DNA from: Anaerolineae bacterium
Lineage (GTDB): Bacteria > Chloroflexota > Anaerolineae > Promineifilales > Promineifilaceae
NCBI GenBank assembly: GCA_023382655.1
Contig: JAHDWK010000032.1
Span: forward strand, 1-64,000
Length of the DNA: 64,000 bases
Direction of reading: 5' to 3'
Below, piece by piece: positions 34,701 through 41,167 of the stretch. Numbering within the stretch: the stretch's first letter is position 1; each line of letters begins with the position of its first letter. The translations under genes were made by a program, and so were the position numbers. The notes below the pieces were generated by a model. That model worked only from the letters and a program-made list of their open reading frames with translations. It searched no databases and had not been told where the DNA came from.

Positions 34701-35609
34701 CCCGACTGTGCTGAAGTCACGCAAGCCTTCGTTCCAGTAGATTTGATCGGGGCCGCTACCGGCCAGGAAAATATCGGGCTGGTTGTCAGCATCCAGGTTA
34801 CCGATGGCTACGCCCTGCATGAGGCTGGTGGTGGGGAGAGCCATGCCTTGCGTGAATGAACCCGGCCCCGGAATCCAGTTGCCGTCGTTCCACCAGATGC
34901 GGTTATCGGGGCCGGAAGCGCTGTCGGCAATGACAGCGTCCAGCCAGCCGTCGCCGTCGAGGTCGGCCAGAGCCACCGACTCGCTAAATTGGAAGGGAAA
35001 GGCGGGGCCGGCAGCGAAGGTGGCGTCGCCGTCGTTGAGCCAGACCTGGTTGCTATTGCCGACGGCCAGCGCGTCCTGATCGCCATCATCGTCTATGTCG
35101 CCAATGGCAACGCCGTAGCTGGCAAAGAGGCCGAAGGAATCGCCGGGGGCAAAGTCGCCTTCGACGCCGCCTTGGGCGCCGCCCTGGTTGAGCCAGACCT
35201 GATTGGAGCCACTGCCGGCAGCGGCCGATTGGCTGGGGGGAAGGCCGGCGACGATAGCGTCGAGGTCGCCGTCGCCGTCCAGGTCGCCGAGGGCGACGCC
35301 GTGCCCATTAGTCGTGCCTAAGACGGGGCCGCTGGTGAAGAGGCCGTTGCCCTGATTGAACCAGACGTGGTTGGCCTCACCGCCGCCGGCGTCGTTGGCG
35401 ACGAAGGCGTCGGTATCGCCGTCGCCGTCCAGGTCGCCCAGAGCGACGCCGTTGCCGGTCTCGCCCCCTAATGATTGGCCGCTGTTGGCGAAGATAGCGC
35501 CCTGCGGTGTGGCGAAATGGCTCTGCGCAGGCGGCGCTGACCAGTTCAAGAGAAACAAGATGGGCAAGAGGGGAAGTATGTGAATGAATAGGGCTTTCAG
35601 GCGAAACAT
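31749..35609 (-). CDS. Giant secreted FG-GAP/VCBS repeat protein
   Basis: A 1286-aa extracellular protein. A signal peptide (residues ~1-30, LLPILFLLNWSAPPAQS) is followed by about seven FG-GAP/VCBS repeats to residue ~405, each with the calcium-binding core GDLDGDGD or DLNGDGS. Next come about fourteen repeats with the pattern YAxWDGxxWQxxxVD to residue ~1080, probably a second beta-propeller set. A C-terminal ~120-residue region lacks repeats and ends MVYLPIIRKE. That YLPII tail is shared with the M23 peptidase at 55223-56863. TAGGAGG precedes the ATG. It may be an adhesin or carbohydrate-binding scaffold; there is no catalytic motif. The first half has no ACGGCCGT sites. Confidence 0.88.
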   Translation of the reverse strand: MFRLKALFIHILPLLPILFLLNWSAPPAQSHFATPQGAIFANSGQSLGGETGNGVALGDLDGDGDTDAFVANDAGGGEANHVWFNQGNGLFTSGPVLGTTNGHGVALGDLDGDGDLDAIVAGLPPSQSAAAGSGSNQVWLNQGGAQGGVEGDFAPGDSFGLFASYGVAIGDIDDDGDQDALAVGNSNQVWLNDGDATFAAGPAFPFQFSESVALADLDGDGWLDAVIADSASGPDNRIWWNDGNWIPGPGSFTQGMALPTTSLMQGVAIGNLDADNQPDIFLAGSGPDQIYWNEGLRDFSTVGPLSVSDSSWAVALADLDGDGLLDAVVANITADPNRLWHNDGGRNFTVTQEFGDELGLYWSRGVGLSDLNGDGSADLFEVTTADDHVWFNQSTPPVIPNEAGWQVQLIDTRGDAGYSPSLALDANGYPHISYGRLYQGADGDISYLTYARWDGIRWHSEVVVNSVSETAVALDSNGNPHIAYIIGPGNVLRYAVWDGAVWQVQDVDQVPFPQTMALGSLALDANNRAHISYNTFSNSSPNPELLKYAQWDSTAWQLQTVESGLVYDSELVLDSSGTPHLNYAFREEFDTYVLKYAVWDGAAWQIEILDGEVADTGVFITSFNLDASDNPHIGYILDDFNSGDLLKYTHWNGASWQTQTLTTLDPDHEILDISLDVDTAVNPHLVYYLSDPPDGGHWIKHSYWDGVSWQTETLDGGDATTTFRDQLVAMALDAADNLHTAYYAPGYEDLRYVSWATNWQVRTLPETGTVETPAIAVDNAVPAIGYYKPGSGQVKLATWDEPWVLNPVDFVSAPVNDLAVAAGPQYEHISYYDADNQRLLYSYWNGVAWTTEVVDEAGNVGRYNDLVLAGNTDGSPWIAYWDDTALRIKLARPVINSVLWDIFPNNVGPALNSNSGQLSLAVLPGGMGVSYYDGVSGDLRLARWTGATATWTDERVDGLSADVGRLNALQTDWTEGIPVVAYYDETNDVIGFAYKTTTGWQIGTVVSSAGGVTSLALELGLNSRHRARIAYTTGSGTLNVAVLRNGLWQIEVVESGAAALNDISLARDTRLHLAYIHASAGLRYAFRAATLDVNSANPAAPPGPTGGGYNPLDPCPEDPSPGSLAALFTSSQVALPMAPLNQVEPLNDLGIFGGLMHLFSATGGGQHYIDLYVQHGSEMGQLGLDDPGLLWDAFGTLQNFLPGLEALVTGRGDEVNVTQEMVDDSLNVWQQLAAAGSPELATVINNELAQYNNLQDFVGLTFDEWALAIGVNPPPEMVYLPIIRKE

Positions 35610-35913
35610 TGTAGCCTCCTATTACCCGGTCATTTGGGCATGGGCCGGGTGTGTATTAGTTGCTATCATGTTGCCGCGTTGTGACGTGATCGGGCTGCCG
35701 TGCCAGCTAGTTCCTGCCACACACCAGGGGGACTGGTGGTGGCCTGGGGCATTATAACACAGACAGGTTCCCACAGTTTTTGCATTTTGCCTGTGCTTGA
35801 TGCTGCCATTCGCTTGAAGTAAGTGGCGTTGCCCAGGCAAACGAAAAGTTGTTACAATCGCGGCCCTACCCTTTCTACCCTTTATCATTTGACAGAAGTG
35901 AGTGAGCAACGGC
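35610..35913. other. Divergent intergenic region with two hairpins and promoter elements
   Basis: About 300 nt without a gene. CCCGG..CCGGG (35624-35651 region) and CACCAG..CTGGTG (near 35720-35740) can form stems. On the minus strand TGTTATAAT (extended -10, core 35751-35756) could serve the FG-GAP gene. On the plus strand TACAAT (35853-35858) with TTGCCC 18 nt upstream could serve the GNAT gene. Both promoters are weak on the -35 side. Confidence 0.4.
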
Positions 35914-36498
35914 ATGAAAACTGAGTTTGACGCCACACGACAATATCTGCCGCCGGAATGGTCTACAGAGCGCATTCGCGTCAAAGACAGCCAACTGGGG
36001 GACGTTCCATGCCTGACGCAGATATTCAATTCCTGCCATTACGTTGAACAATGGGATCCTACATTTCATCTTGTGGATGAGGATGAGATTCGGCGGCTGG
36101 TAGAAAAAAGTCTGGCTGAAACCGGTGTGGATCAGGGTTTCCGCTTACAGCGTTTGGAAACGATAGACGGCCGTGAATCCATCGGCTACTTTCATGTGCA
36201 GCACCACTCCGTCCGGCTGCCACAGCCAGCTACCGCCTTCATTTCCATGTTTGTCATACGCCCGGAACATCAGGGCAAGCAGTATGCTCAGGAAGTGGTT
36301 GCCGGGCTGGCGCAGCAGTTAGAAGAACGGGGTTACATGGCAATATGGCTGGAAGTTTACCTGAAAAATTGGCCCGCTATCCGCTTCTGGGTACAGCAAG
36401 GGTTTAACAAGATCATCGAATATGATGGTGAAAAGCAGCTATCCGAATCAGCGCAGGCAACATTGGTTTTAGAAAAGCGGCTGATTACTCTCGTTTAA
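35914..36498 (+). CDS. GNAT-family N-acetyltransferase
   Basis: A 194-aa acyltransferase. The acetyl-CoA-binding motif A is SMFVIRPEHQGKQYAQEVVAGLAQ (V-x-x-x-x-Q-G-K/R core HQGKQYA), followed by WLEVYLKNWPAIRFWVQQGFNKI, the usual strand 5-helix 4 region. The acceptor substrate is unknown. I start at ATG 35914; a GTG at 35902 in the same frame is also possible. It stands alone, divergent from the FG-GAP gene and convergent with the amine oxidase gene. Confidence 0.87.
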   Translation: MKTEFDATRQYLPPEWSTERIRVKDSQLGDVPCLTQIFNSCHYVEQWDPTFHLVDEDEIRRLVEKSLAETGVDQGFRLQRLETIDGRESIGYFHVQHHSVRLPQPATAFISMFVIRPEHQGKQYAQEVVAGLAQQLEERGYMAIWLEVYLKNWPAIRFWVQQGFNKIIEYDGEKQLSESAQATLVLEKRLITLV

Positions 36499-36513
36499 CC
36501 AGTCTTCTTCTAT

Positions 36514-37863
36514 TCACGATCTCTGTTCCTGAATTTGTTTTGCCACACGTTGGCCGCTTTCCACCGCTCCTTCCATGTAACCCTGATGCACGGCCGTATG
36601 CTCTCCGGCCACATACACCCGCCCCGCCGGTTGGCGCAGGGTGGCCCAGTGGGCGGTGACATCCCCCGGCTGGAACAAGGCGTAGCCGCCCTGGGTAAAT
36701 GGCTCATTCAGCCAGGCCATGGTGCGGGTGTGGCTGACCAGTGCGGCTGAACCGGGGAATAGCTGGTCGAGTTGGCTCACGGCCGTTTCGATCCTCTCCC
36801 GCTCGCTCATTGCTGAAAAATCCGCCCCTGCTTTGGCCCCGGTGTACACTGTCAGGATGCCACTCTCGCCGGGCTGGGTCATGGTCGGCTGCCAGGCGCA
36901 GGTGATGGGCAGGTCAGTCAGCAGGCTGCCGCGCCACTGCCAATCCTCCCAGAATCGCCGCCGGTATTGAATGATAACTTTGGTAAGGGGGCCGCAGTTC
37001 AGGCCGTTAAACATCGCCTGATGCGCGGCGGGAAGCGGCGGGTCAAAGCTGATTTGCCGGGCCGGGCCGGGGGGGACGGCCAGCACCACATAGGCCGTTT
37101 CCAGGGTATGGGTTTGCCCATTTTGCTGAAAGGTAACAGTTGCGCCGGATGGATGTTGCTGTACGGCCGTGACCATCGCCCCTAAACGCACATCCGGCAG
37201 TTCCGCCGCCATCAGCCGGGGAATCTGATCCACGCCGCCGCGCACCCGGAAGCTGGCCCCTTCATCTGTGGGGTCGCTGTAATACAGCGACCCCCACCGT
37301 GCCAGTTCCAGCAGCGACAATTGCTCCGGTTCGGCCAGATATTCGGAGCGCAGCCGGGCGGTGATGGTCTGTTTGGTGAAGGGGTGTAGGGGCAGAGCGG
37401 CCAGCCAGTCGGCGGCGGATTGGCGGTCCAATTCGGTGGCGCGTGGGGCGGTGAGGGGCTGTGTGGGGTCGGGTACGGCCGTGCCCAACGTTGCCAGCGC
37501 CCGCCACACCTGTTCAATTTCGGCTGCCAGATCAAAACCCCACAAAGCGGTCTCATCCGCCTCGCCATGTTTACCAGACAGGGCCAAACGGCGCGTCCAT
37601 TCACCCATACCCCGCACCGGATCAAGGGAGAGGCCATACTCCTGCACCAATGCCAGCATACGGCCGTGAATATCTTCAATGAACTCACCGCCCGCTTCGG
37701 CGTACTGCCCCTCGGCAAAACCATCACGGAAGGTGTAGGCCCGGCCGCCCACCCGCAGCCGCGCTTCCAGCACCGTGGTCGGCCAACCGGCGCGGTGCAA
37801 ATCGCGCGCCGCCGCCAACCCGGCCAACCCCGCGCCGATAATGGTAACGTGATTGTGTTCCAT
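36514..37863 (-). CDS. FAD-dependent amine oxidase
   Basis: A 449-aa flavoenzyme of the monoamine oxidase/phytoene desaturase superfamily. The FAD-binding motif is VTIIGAGLAGLAAARDLHRAG, with the adenine-binding glutamate in TTVLEARLRVGGR and the second glycine-rich GGRAYTFRDG. The C-terminal GRVYVAGEHTAVHQGYMEGAVESG contacts the flavin. It lacks a signal peptide. I start at ATG 37863 because the alternatives at 37878 and 37890 lie in a palindrome. It lies 48 nt from the M20 peptidase gene on the same strand, with a perfect 17-bp palindrome between. Confidence 0.9.
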   Translation of the reverse strand: MEHNHVTIIGAGLAGLAAARDLHRAGWPTTVLEARLRVGGRAYTFRDGFAEGQYAEAGGEFIEDIHGRMLALVQEYGLSLDPVRGMGEWTRRLALSGKHGEADETALWGFDLAAEIEQVWRALATLGTAVPDPTQPLTAPRATELDRQSAADWLAALPLHPFTKQTITARLRSEYLAEPEQLSLLELARWGSLYYSDPTDEGASFRVRGGVDQIPRLMAAELPDVRLGAMVTAVQQHPSGATVTFQQNGQTHTLETAYVVLAVPPGPARQISFDPPLPAAHQAMFNGLNCGPLTKVIIQYRRRFWEDWQWRGSLLTDLPITCAWQPTMTQPGESGILTVYTGAKAGADFSAMSERERIETAVSQLDQLFPGSAALVSHTRTMAWLNEPFTQGGYALFQPGDVTAHWATLRQPAGRVYVAGEHTAVHQGYMEGAVESGQRVAKQIQEQRS

Positions 37864-37870
37864 AAAGTGA

Positions 37871-37907
37871 CCAGACATCCGATTTCTCAAAGAAATCGGA
37901 TGTCTGG
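37871..37907. repeat. Perfect 17-bp palindrome between peptidase and amine oxidase genes
   Basis: CCAGACATCCGATTTCT (37871-37887) and its complement (37891-37907) flank a CAA loop. One arm is repeated as AAATCGGATGTCTGG near 17867-17881 in the suf leader, so half-elements also exist. Confidence 0.8.
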
Positions 37908-37911
37908 TGGC

Positions 37912-39276
37912 TTAGCGTCCAAACCGTTCAATAATCCGGGCGGTGTGTTTTGTGCCCTGGAGGAAATTGGCGATGCTCATGTTTTCGTTAGGGGCGTGGA
38001 CGTTGCTGCCGGGGTAGCCGACGCCTGCGGAAACGAGTGGCAGCCCCAACGTGTGAATGAAGGGATAGTTGGGGCCACTACCGCCAATGATGGGTTCGAT
38101 GATGGGGTCACGGCCGTACACGTCTACGGCCGTCTCGTTGGCAATCTGCACAAAGGGATCATCCGGGTCCACTTTGGCCGGTCTCCCACCACCCAGGAAT
38201 TGAATCTGCACATCCTGGAAGCCTTGCGCGTCCAGATGCGCCCGCAATTTGCCCAACACCTCCTGCGGCGTCTGGTTAGGCACCAGGCGGAAATCTACTT
38301 TGGCGCTGGCTCTGGCCGGCAACACCGTTTTGGAACCAACCCCCTGGTAGCCGGAGGTGAGGCCACAAATGGTGCAGGTGGGTTCAAACACGGCCGTGCG
38401 TTGCAAGGGCAGACCACCTTCAATGCCCAACAAAAATTCCTGTACGCCATACATCTCTTTCAATTCGTCCACTTCTTCAGGCAGCCGGGCCAGTAATTCC
38501 AGGTCACGCGGGCTGGGCGGCAGCACATTTTCGTAAAAACCGGGAATGAGGATGCGCTCGAAGCGGTCTTTAAGGGTGCTGAGCGCCCAGGTGAGCCGCC
38601 AGGCAGCGTTGGGGAAGATGGAGCCACCCAGCCCGGAATGGGCATCGCGGCTGAGGGATTGCACGGACAGTTCCACGTAACAAATGCCGCGCATACCGAG
38701 GGCTTGGCGGGGACGGCCGTCATAATCCACCCCGCCAAACTCCCAGATGCAGGCATCGGCCGCCAGTAACTCCTGGTTCTGCTCCACGAAGGCGGGCATG
38801 TTGGGGCTGCCAATCTCCTCCTCGCCTTCGATGATGAATTTGACGCGGCAGGGCAGTTCACCCATCACATCACGCACGGCGGCCAATGCGGCCAGACGGC
38901 AGATGATGTGCCCCTTGTCATCGCTCACGCCACGTGCATAAAGGATGCCATCCCGCTCCGTCAGCGTGAATGGGTCCGACTCCCACAGGTCAAGTGGGTC
39001 AGGTGGCTGCACGTCGTAGTGCAGGTAAAAGAGCAGGGTTTTATCGTTTGTGCTCACCCCTTCCCCCACTACCACCGGGTAGCCGTCGGAGGGCAGCACG
39101 TCGGCCGTGTACCCCTGCTCGCGCAGCATGGTGGCGACCAATTGAGCGCATTCGTCAATGCCAAAATTTTGCGCAGAGACGCTGGGCTGGGCGCACAGCC
39201 GCGCCAGTTGTCCTTTCCAATAATCCAGGTTTTGCTCAATATGAGCGTCTATTTTTTGTAACAGGTGGTTGGTCAT
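37912..39276 (-). CDS. M20-family metallopeptidase
   Basis: A 454-aa di-zinc exopeptidase of the M20 dipeptidase group. The first metal histidine is in LLFYLHYDVQPPDP, the bridging aspartate region is ARGVSDDKGH, and the catalytic glutamates are in IIEGEEEIGSPN. The dimerisation lid lies at residues ~195-320, and the last metal histidine is probably in PNENMSIANF's preceding VHAPNENM. No signal peptide. GAGG lies before the ATG. Dipeptides or N-acyl amino acids are likely substrates. It forms a same-strand run with the amine oxidase and phosphatase genes. Confidence 0.92.
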   Translation of the reverse strand: MTNHLLQKIDAHIEQNLDYWKGQLARLCAQPSVSAQNFGIDECAQLVATMLREQGYTADVLPSDGYPVVVGEGVSTNDKTLLFYLHYDVQPPDPLDLWESDPFTLTERDGILYARGVSDDKGHIICRLAALAAVRDVMGELPCRVKFIIEGEEEIGSPNMPAFVEQNQELLAADACIWEFGGVDYDGRPRQALGMRGICYVELSVQSLSRDAHSGLGGSIFPNAAWRLTWALSTLKDRFERILIPGFYENVLPPSPRDLELLARLPEEVDELKEMYGVQEFLLGIEGGLPLQRTAVFEPTCTICGLTSGYQGVGSKTVLPARASAKVDFRLVPNQTPQEVLGKLRAHLDAQGFQDVQIQFLGGGRPAKVDPDDPFVQIANETAVDVYGRDPIIEPIIGGSGPNYPFIHTLGLPLVSAGVGYPGSNVHAPNENMSIANFLQGTKHTARIIERFGR

Positions 39277-39290
39277 AGTTCCTCGTGAAT

Positions 39291-39358
39291 GAGATTGGAG
39301 ATTGGCGGTGGGGACACCGCGAGATTCAATCTCCTAATCTCTCAATCTCCATTCTCCA
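39291..39358. repeat. Heptamer-iterated hairpin (GAGATTG type)
   Basis: Two GAGATTG words lead to an inner stem GCGGTG-GGGA-CACCGC, and CAATCTCC, TAATCTC and TCAATCTCC close the outer stem. The convergently read phosphatase frame ends inside it: the C-terminal residues ENGD and TGA stop come from repeat words. Confidence 0.85.
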
Positions 39359-39956
39359 AATGACTCGTATCATTTAATCGCGTCAAATACGCGCCGTGCT
39401 CGGTGACTTCGATAATGCTGAGGCCGGTGTTGCCCCGCAGGGAGAAACGGCCGTACTCCGTGCCATTCAGCCCAATCACCTCGCGGATCAGGGTGTGCAG
39501 GGTGCCGCCGTGTGACACAATGGCGACCATCTGGCCTTTATATTCGGTTAACACTTTTTCATAGGCGGTCAGGGCACGGGCGCGCAGTTCGGGGAATGCT
39601 TCGCCATTGGGTGGGTCAATAAGGCCACGCGGCGATGTGGTCCACAGTTCCGGGAAGCGGGCCTTAACTTCCCCAGTGGTCATCCCACTAAAGTCGCCCA
39701 CGTGTCGTTCCCGCCAGAGGGGGTCGAGGACAGGTTGCAGGTTGTGGGGGGCGGCCAGGGTCACGGCCGTTTGTGCACAGCGCTGCAAATCACTGCTGAC
39801 AACGGCGTCCAGGGGCCAGCTTGCCAGCCGCTTGGCCAGCGCGGCTGCCTGTTGGTGGCCGGTCTCGTTCAGCGGGATGTCGGCGTGACCCTGCCATCTC
39901 TGGACGGTGTTCCAGTCAGTCACGCCATGTCGAATCAGAAGTAAAGTTGTAGTCAT
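39342..39956 (-). CDS. Histidine phosphatase family protein
   Basis: A 204-aa phosphoglycerate-mutase-like phosphatase. The phospho-acceptor is in LLLIRHGVTDWN (RHG near residue 9), the second arginine in SSDLQRCAQTA, the acid in RERHVGDFSG and the second histidine in VAIVSHGGTLHTL. The class covers alpha-ribazole phosphatase (CobC), cofactor-dependent mutases and broad phosphatases; nothing nearby selects among them. The last residues derive from a heptamer repeat. No good ribosome site precedes the ATG. Confidence 0.9.
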   Translation of the reverse strand: MTTTLLLIRHGVTDWNTVQRWQGHADIPLNETGHQQAAALAKRLASWPLDAVVSSDLQRCAQTAVTLAAPHNLQPVLDPLWRERHVGDFSGMTTGEVKARFPELWTTSPRGLIDPPNGEAFPELRARALTAYEKVLTEYKGQMVAIVSHGGTLHTLIREVIGLNGTEYGRFSLRGNTGLSIIEVTEHGAYLTRLNDTSHLENGD

Positions 39957-40102
39957 GTAACTGCCTTTGAAAGTGGATTTAACGCCGAGACGCGGAGGCG
40001 CAGAGGGTCACTAGGGTGCACTGTGGCGTCTTTGGCTTGAACGAGCGGGAATTGTACGCATTTCGGGAATGGGGAACAACCGTGACCTGTTGGATCGAAG
40101 AG

Positions 40103-40561
40103 TTATTTTGTGGTTGGTTTCAGAAGGGCATAGAATTGATCCATCTCTAGCCAGGCCAGGTCAAATTCAGCAATTGAAATCAATTTGGGCGCATCAGCAA
40201 AGGCCGGATCATGCAAGGCAATGTGCGTTTCATCAAGCCCGCTTACCAACAATGCATGGCCTGTCTTTTCTATCCAGTAGGGTAATTCGCCTGTGTTCAC
40301 AAAAACGAGAGGAGGGATTTGGGAATCCAGACAATTTTTCAGGTCTGTTAGTTGGCCGGGTTGAATTTGCACTGAAAGGTCGGATGAAGCCAGGTATTTC
40401 AGGTTGTGGTATGGCGCGCCCGCAGGGCCGCTCCGCAATTGTTTAAGGAGTTGTGGATAAGGCAACGGCCGTTGCCAATAATCTAGGACCATCGCGGCAC
40501 AAGCAGCCAGACAATCAGCCTGGCGTTGTTGTTGATGGTGTGAGATAGGCAGCAAATTCAT
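40103..40561 (-). CDS. C39-like cysteine peptidase domain protein
   Basis: A 152-aa protein made almost only of a C39-like papain fold. The catalytic cysteine is in QADCLAACAAMVLDYW, the histidine in TGHALLVSGLD and the third residue probably the aspartate in IALHDPAFADAP. An ABC transporter or double-glycine substrate is absent, so it is not a bacteriocin exporter. Its start lies 47 nt inside the upstream 125-aa gene, in a different frame, and it has no ribosome site of its own, so translation is coupled. The pair probably forms one functional unit. Confidence 0.75.
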   Translation of the reverse strand: MNLLPISHHQQQRQADCLAACAAMVLDYWQRPLPYPQLLKQLRSGPAGAPYHNLKYLASSDLSVQIQPGQLTDLKNCLDSQIPPLVFVNTGELPYWIEKTGHALLVSGLDETHIALHDPAFADAPKLISIAEFDLAWLEMDQFYALLKPTTK

Positions 40562-40892
40562 GAGCGCGACTTTGCATTTTCAAGATGGCGGCTTGAGCAG
40601 GTTCAATGACCGCGCCTGTCATGGCATCTACGTCAATATCACCTAAGGTGGCCGCTTCACCGATACCAGGCAAATAAAGTTGGGCGGGCACACGCCAGAG
40701 GGGTGACGCGCCGGCGACCAAAACCGGTTCACCCGGCAGTACCATCATCGAAACATGCCCGGCCAGAAAGCTGGCTGCTTTGCGACGGGCTATTTCTGGG
40801 GCAATACGTATCTCACCGTGCCATTGGGCATTAAGCTGCATTGGCCCTTTTTCCGGCCATTCACCTGTGTGTTCAACCATTATCTGGAACAT
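40515..40892 (-). CDS. Hypothetical protein overlapping the C39-like gene
   Basis: A 125-aa protein without signal peptide or membrane helix. Residues ~35-55 (RRKAASFLAGHVSMMVLPGE) and ~65-95 (PLWRVPAQLYLPGIGEAATLGD, then VDAMTGAV) are the most structured parts. The second recalls a PepSY-like strand pattern ending in DxxTGxV. AAGGTGAG precedes the ATG. It overlaps the C39-like gene by 47 nt. I do not recognise the family; it could be a substrate, inhibitor or antitoxin-like partner of the peptidase. Confidence 0.7.
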   Translation of the reverse strand: MFQIMVEHTGEWPEKGPMQLNAQWHGEIRIAPEIARRKAASFLAGHVSMMVLPGEPVLVAGASPLWRVPAQLYLPGIGEAATLGDIDVDAMTGAVIEPAQAAILKMQSRAHEFAAYLTPSTTTPG

Positions 40893-40951
40893 ATCTCACC
40901 TTTTTGCCCATTCTAACCAGATTAGAGCGAAAACACAATTTTACTTCTGGT

Positions 40952-41167
40952 TTACGGTATACCCCAGAGGCGGATAATTCCGTCCAGGGCGCCGCTGAAG
41001 ATGAGTTGCCCATCTGGGGCAAAGCTGACTGATGTGATGAGGAGTGTTCGAGGTGTAGAAGTATGCAACAAATTCATGGAGGGAACTGTCCATATTCTGA
41101 GAGCGCCGCTCAGATCAGATGACTGCATATAATCCCACTGTTCGCCAGCCAGCAAAGTGGAATCTGG
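40952..41167 (-). pseudogene. In-frame continuation of the WD40 gene beyond a stop codon
   Basis: After the TAA at 41168-41170, the same frame continues for 71 codons to TAA at 40952. It reads PDSTLLAGEQWDYMQ and ends SVSFAPDGQLIFSGALDG, then IIRLWGIP. This is the rest of one WD40 blade and one full blade. The residues before the stop are AEVAGF, so the stop sits where the blade consensus F-S-P-D has serine. Changing TAA to TCA would join the two parts. Confidence 0.8.

Noticed and set aside
37420..38496. Plus-strand open frame of 358 codons across the amine oxidase and M20 genes
   Set aside because: It spans two real genes and their junction palindrome in antisense and has no domain.
40103..40561. 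Bacteriocin-processing ABC transporter
   Set aside because: Only the peptidase-like fold is present; no membrane or ATPase domain and no double-glycine leader gene nearby.
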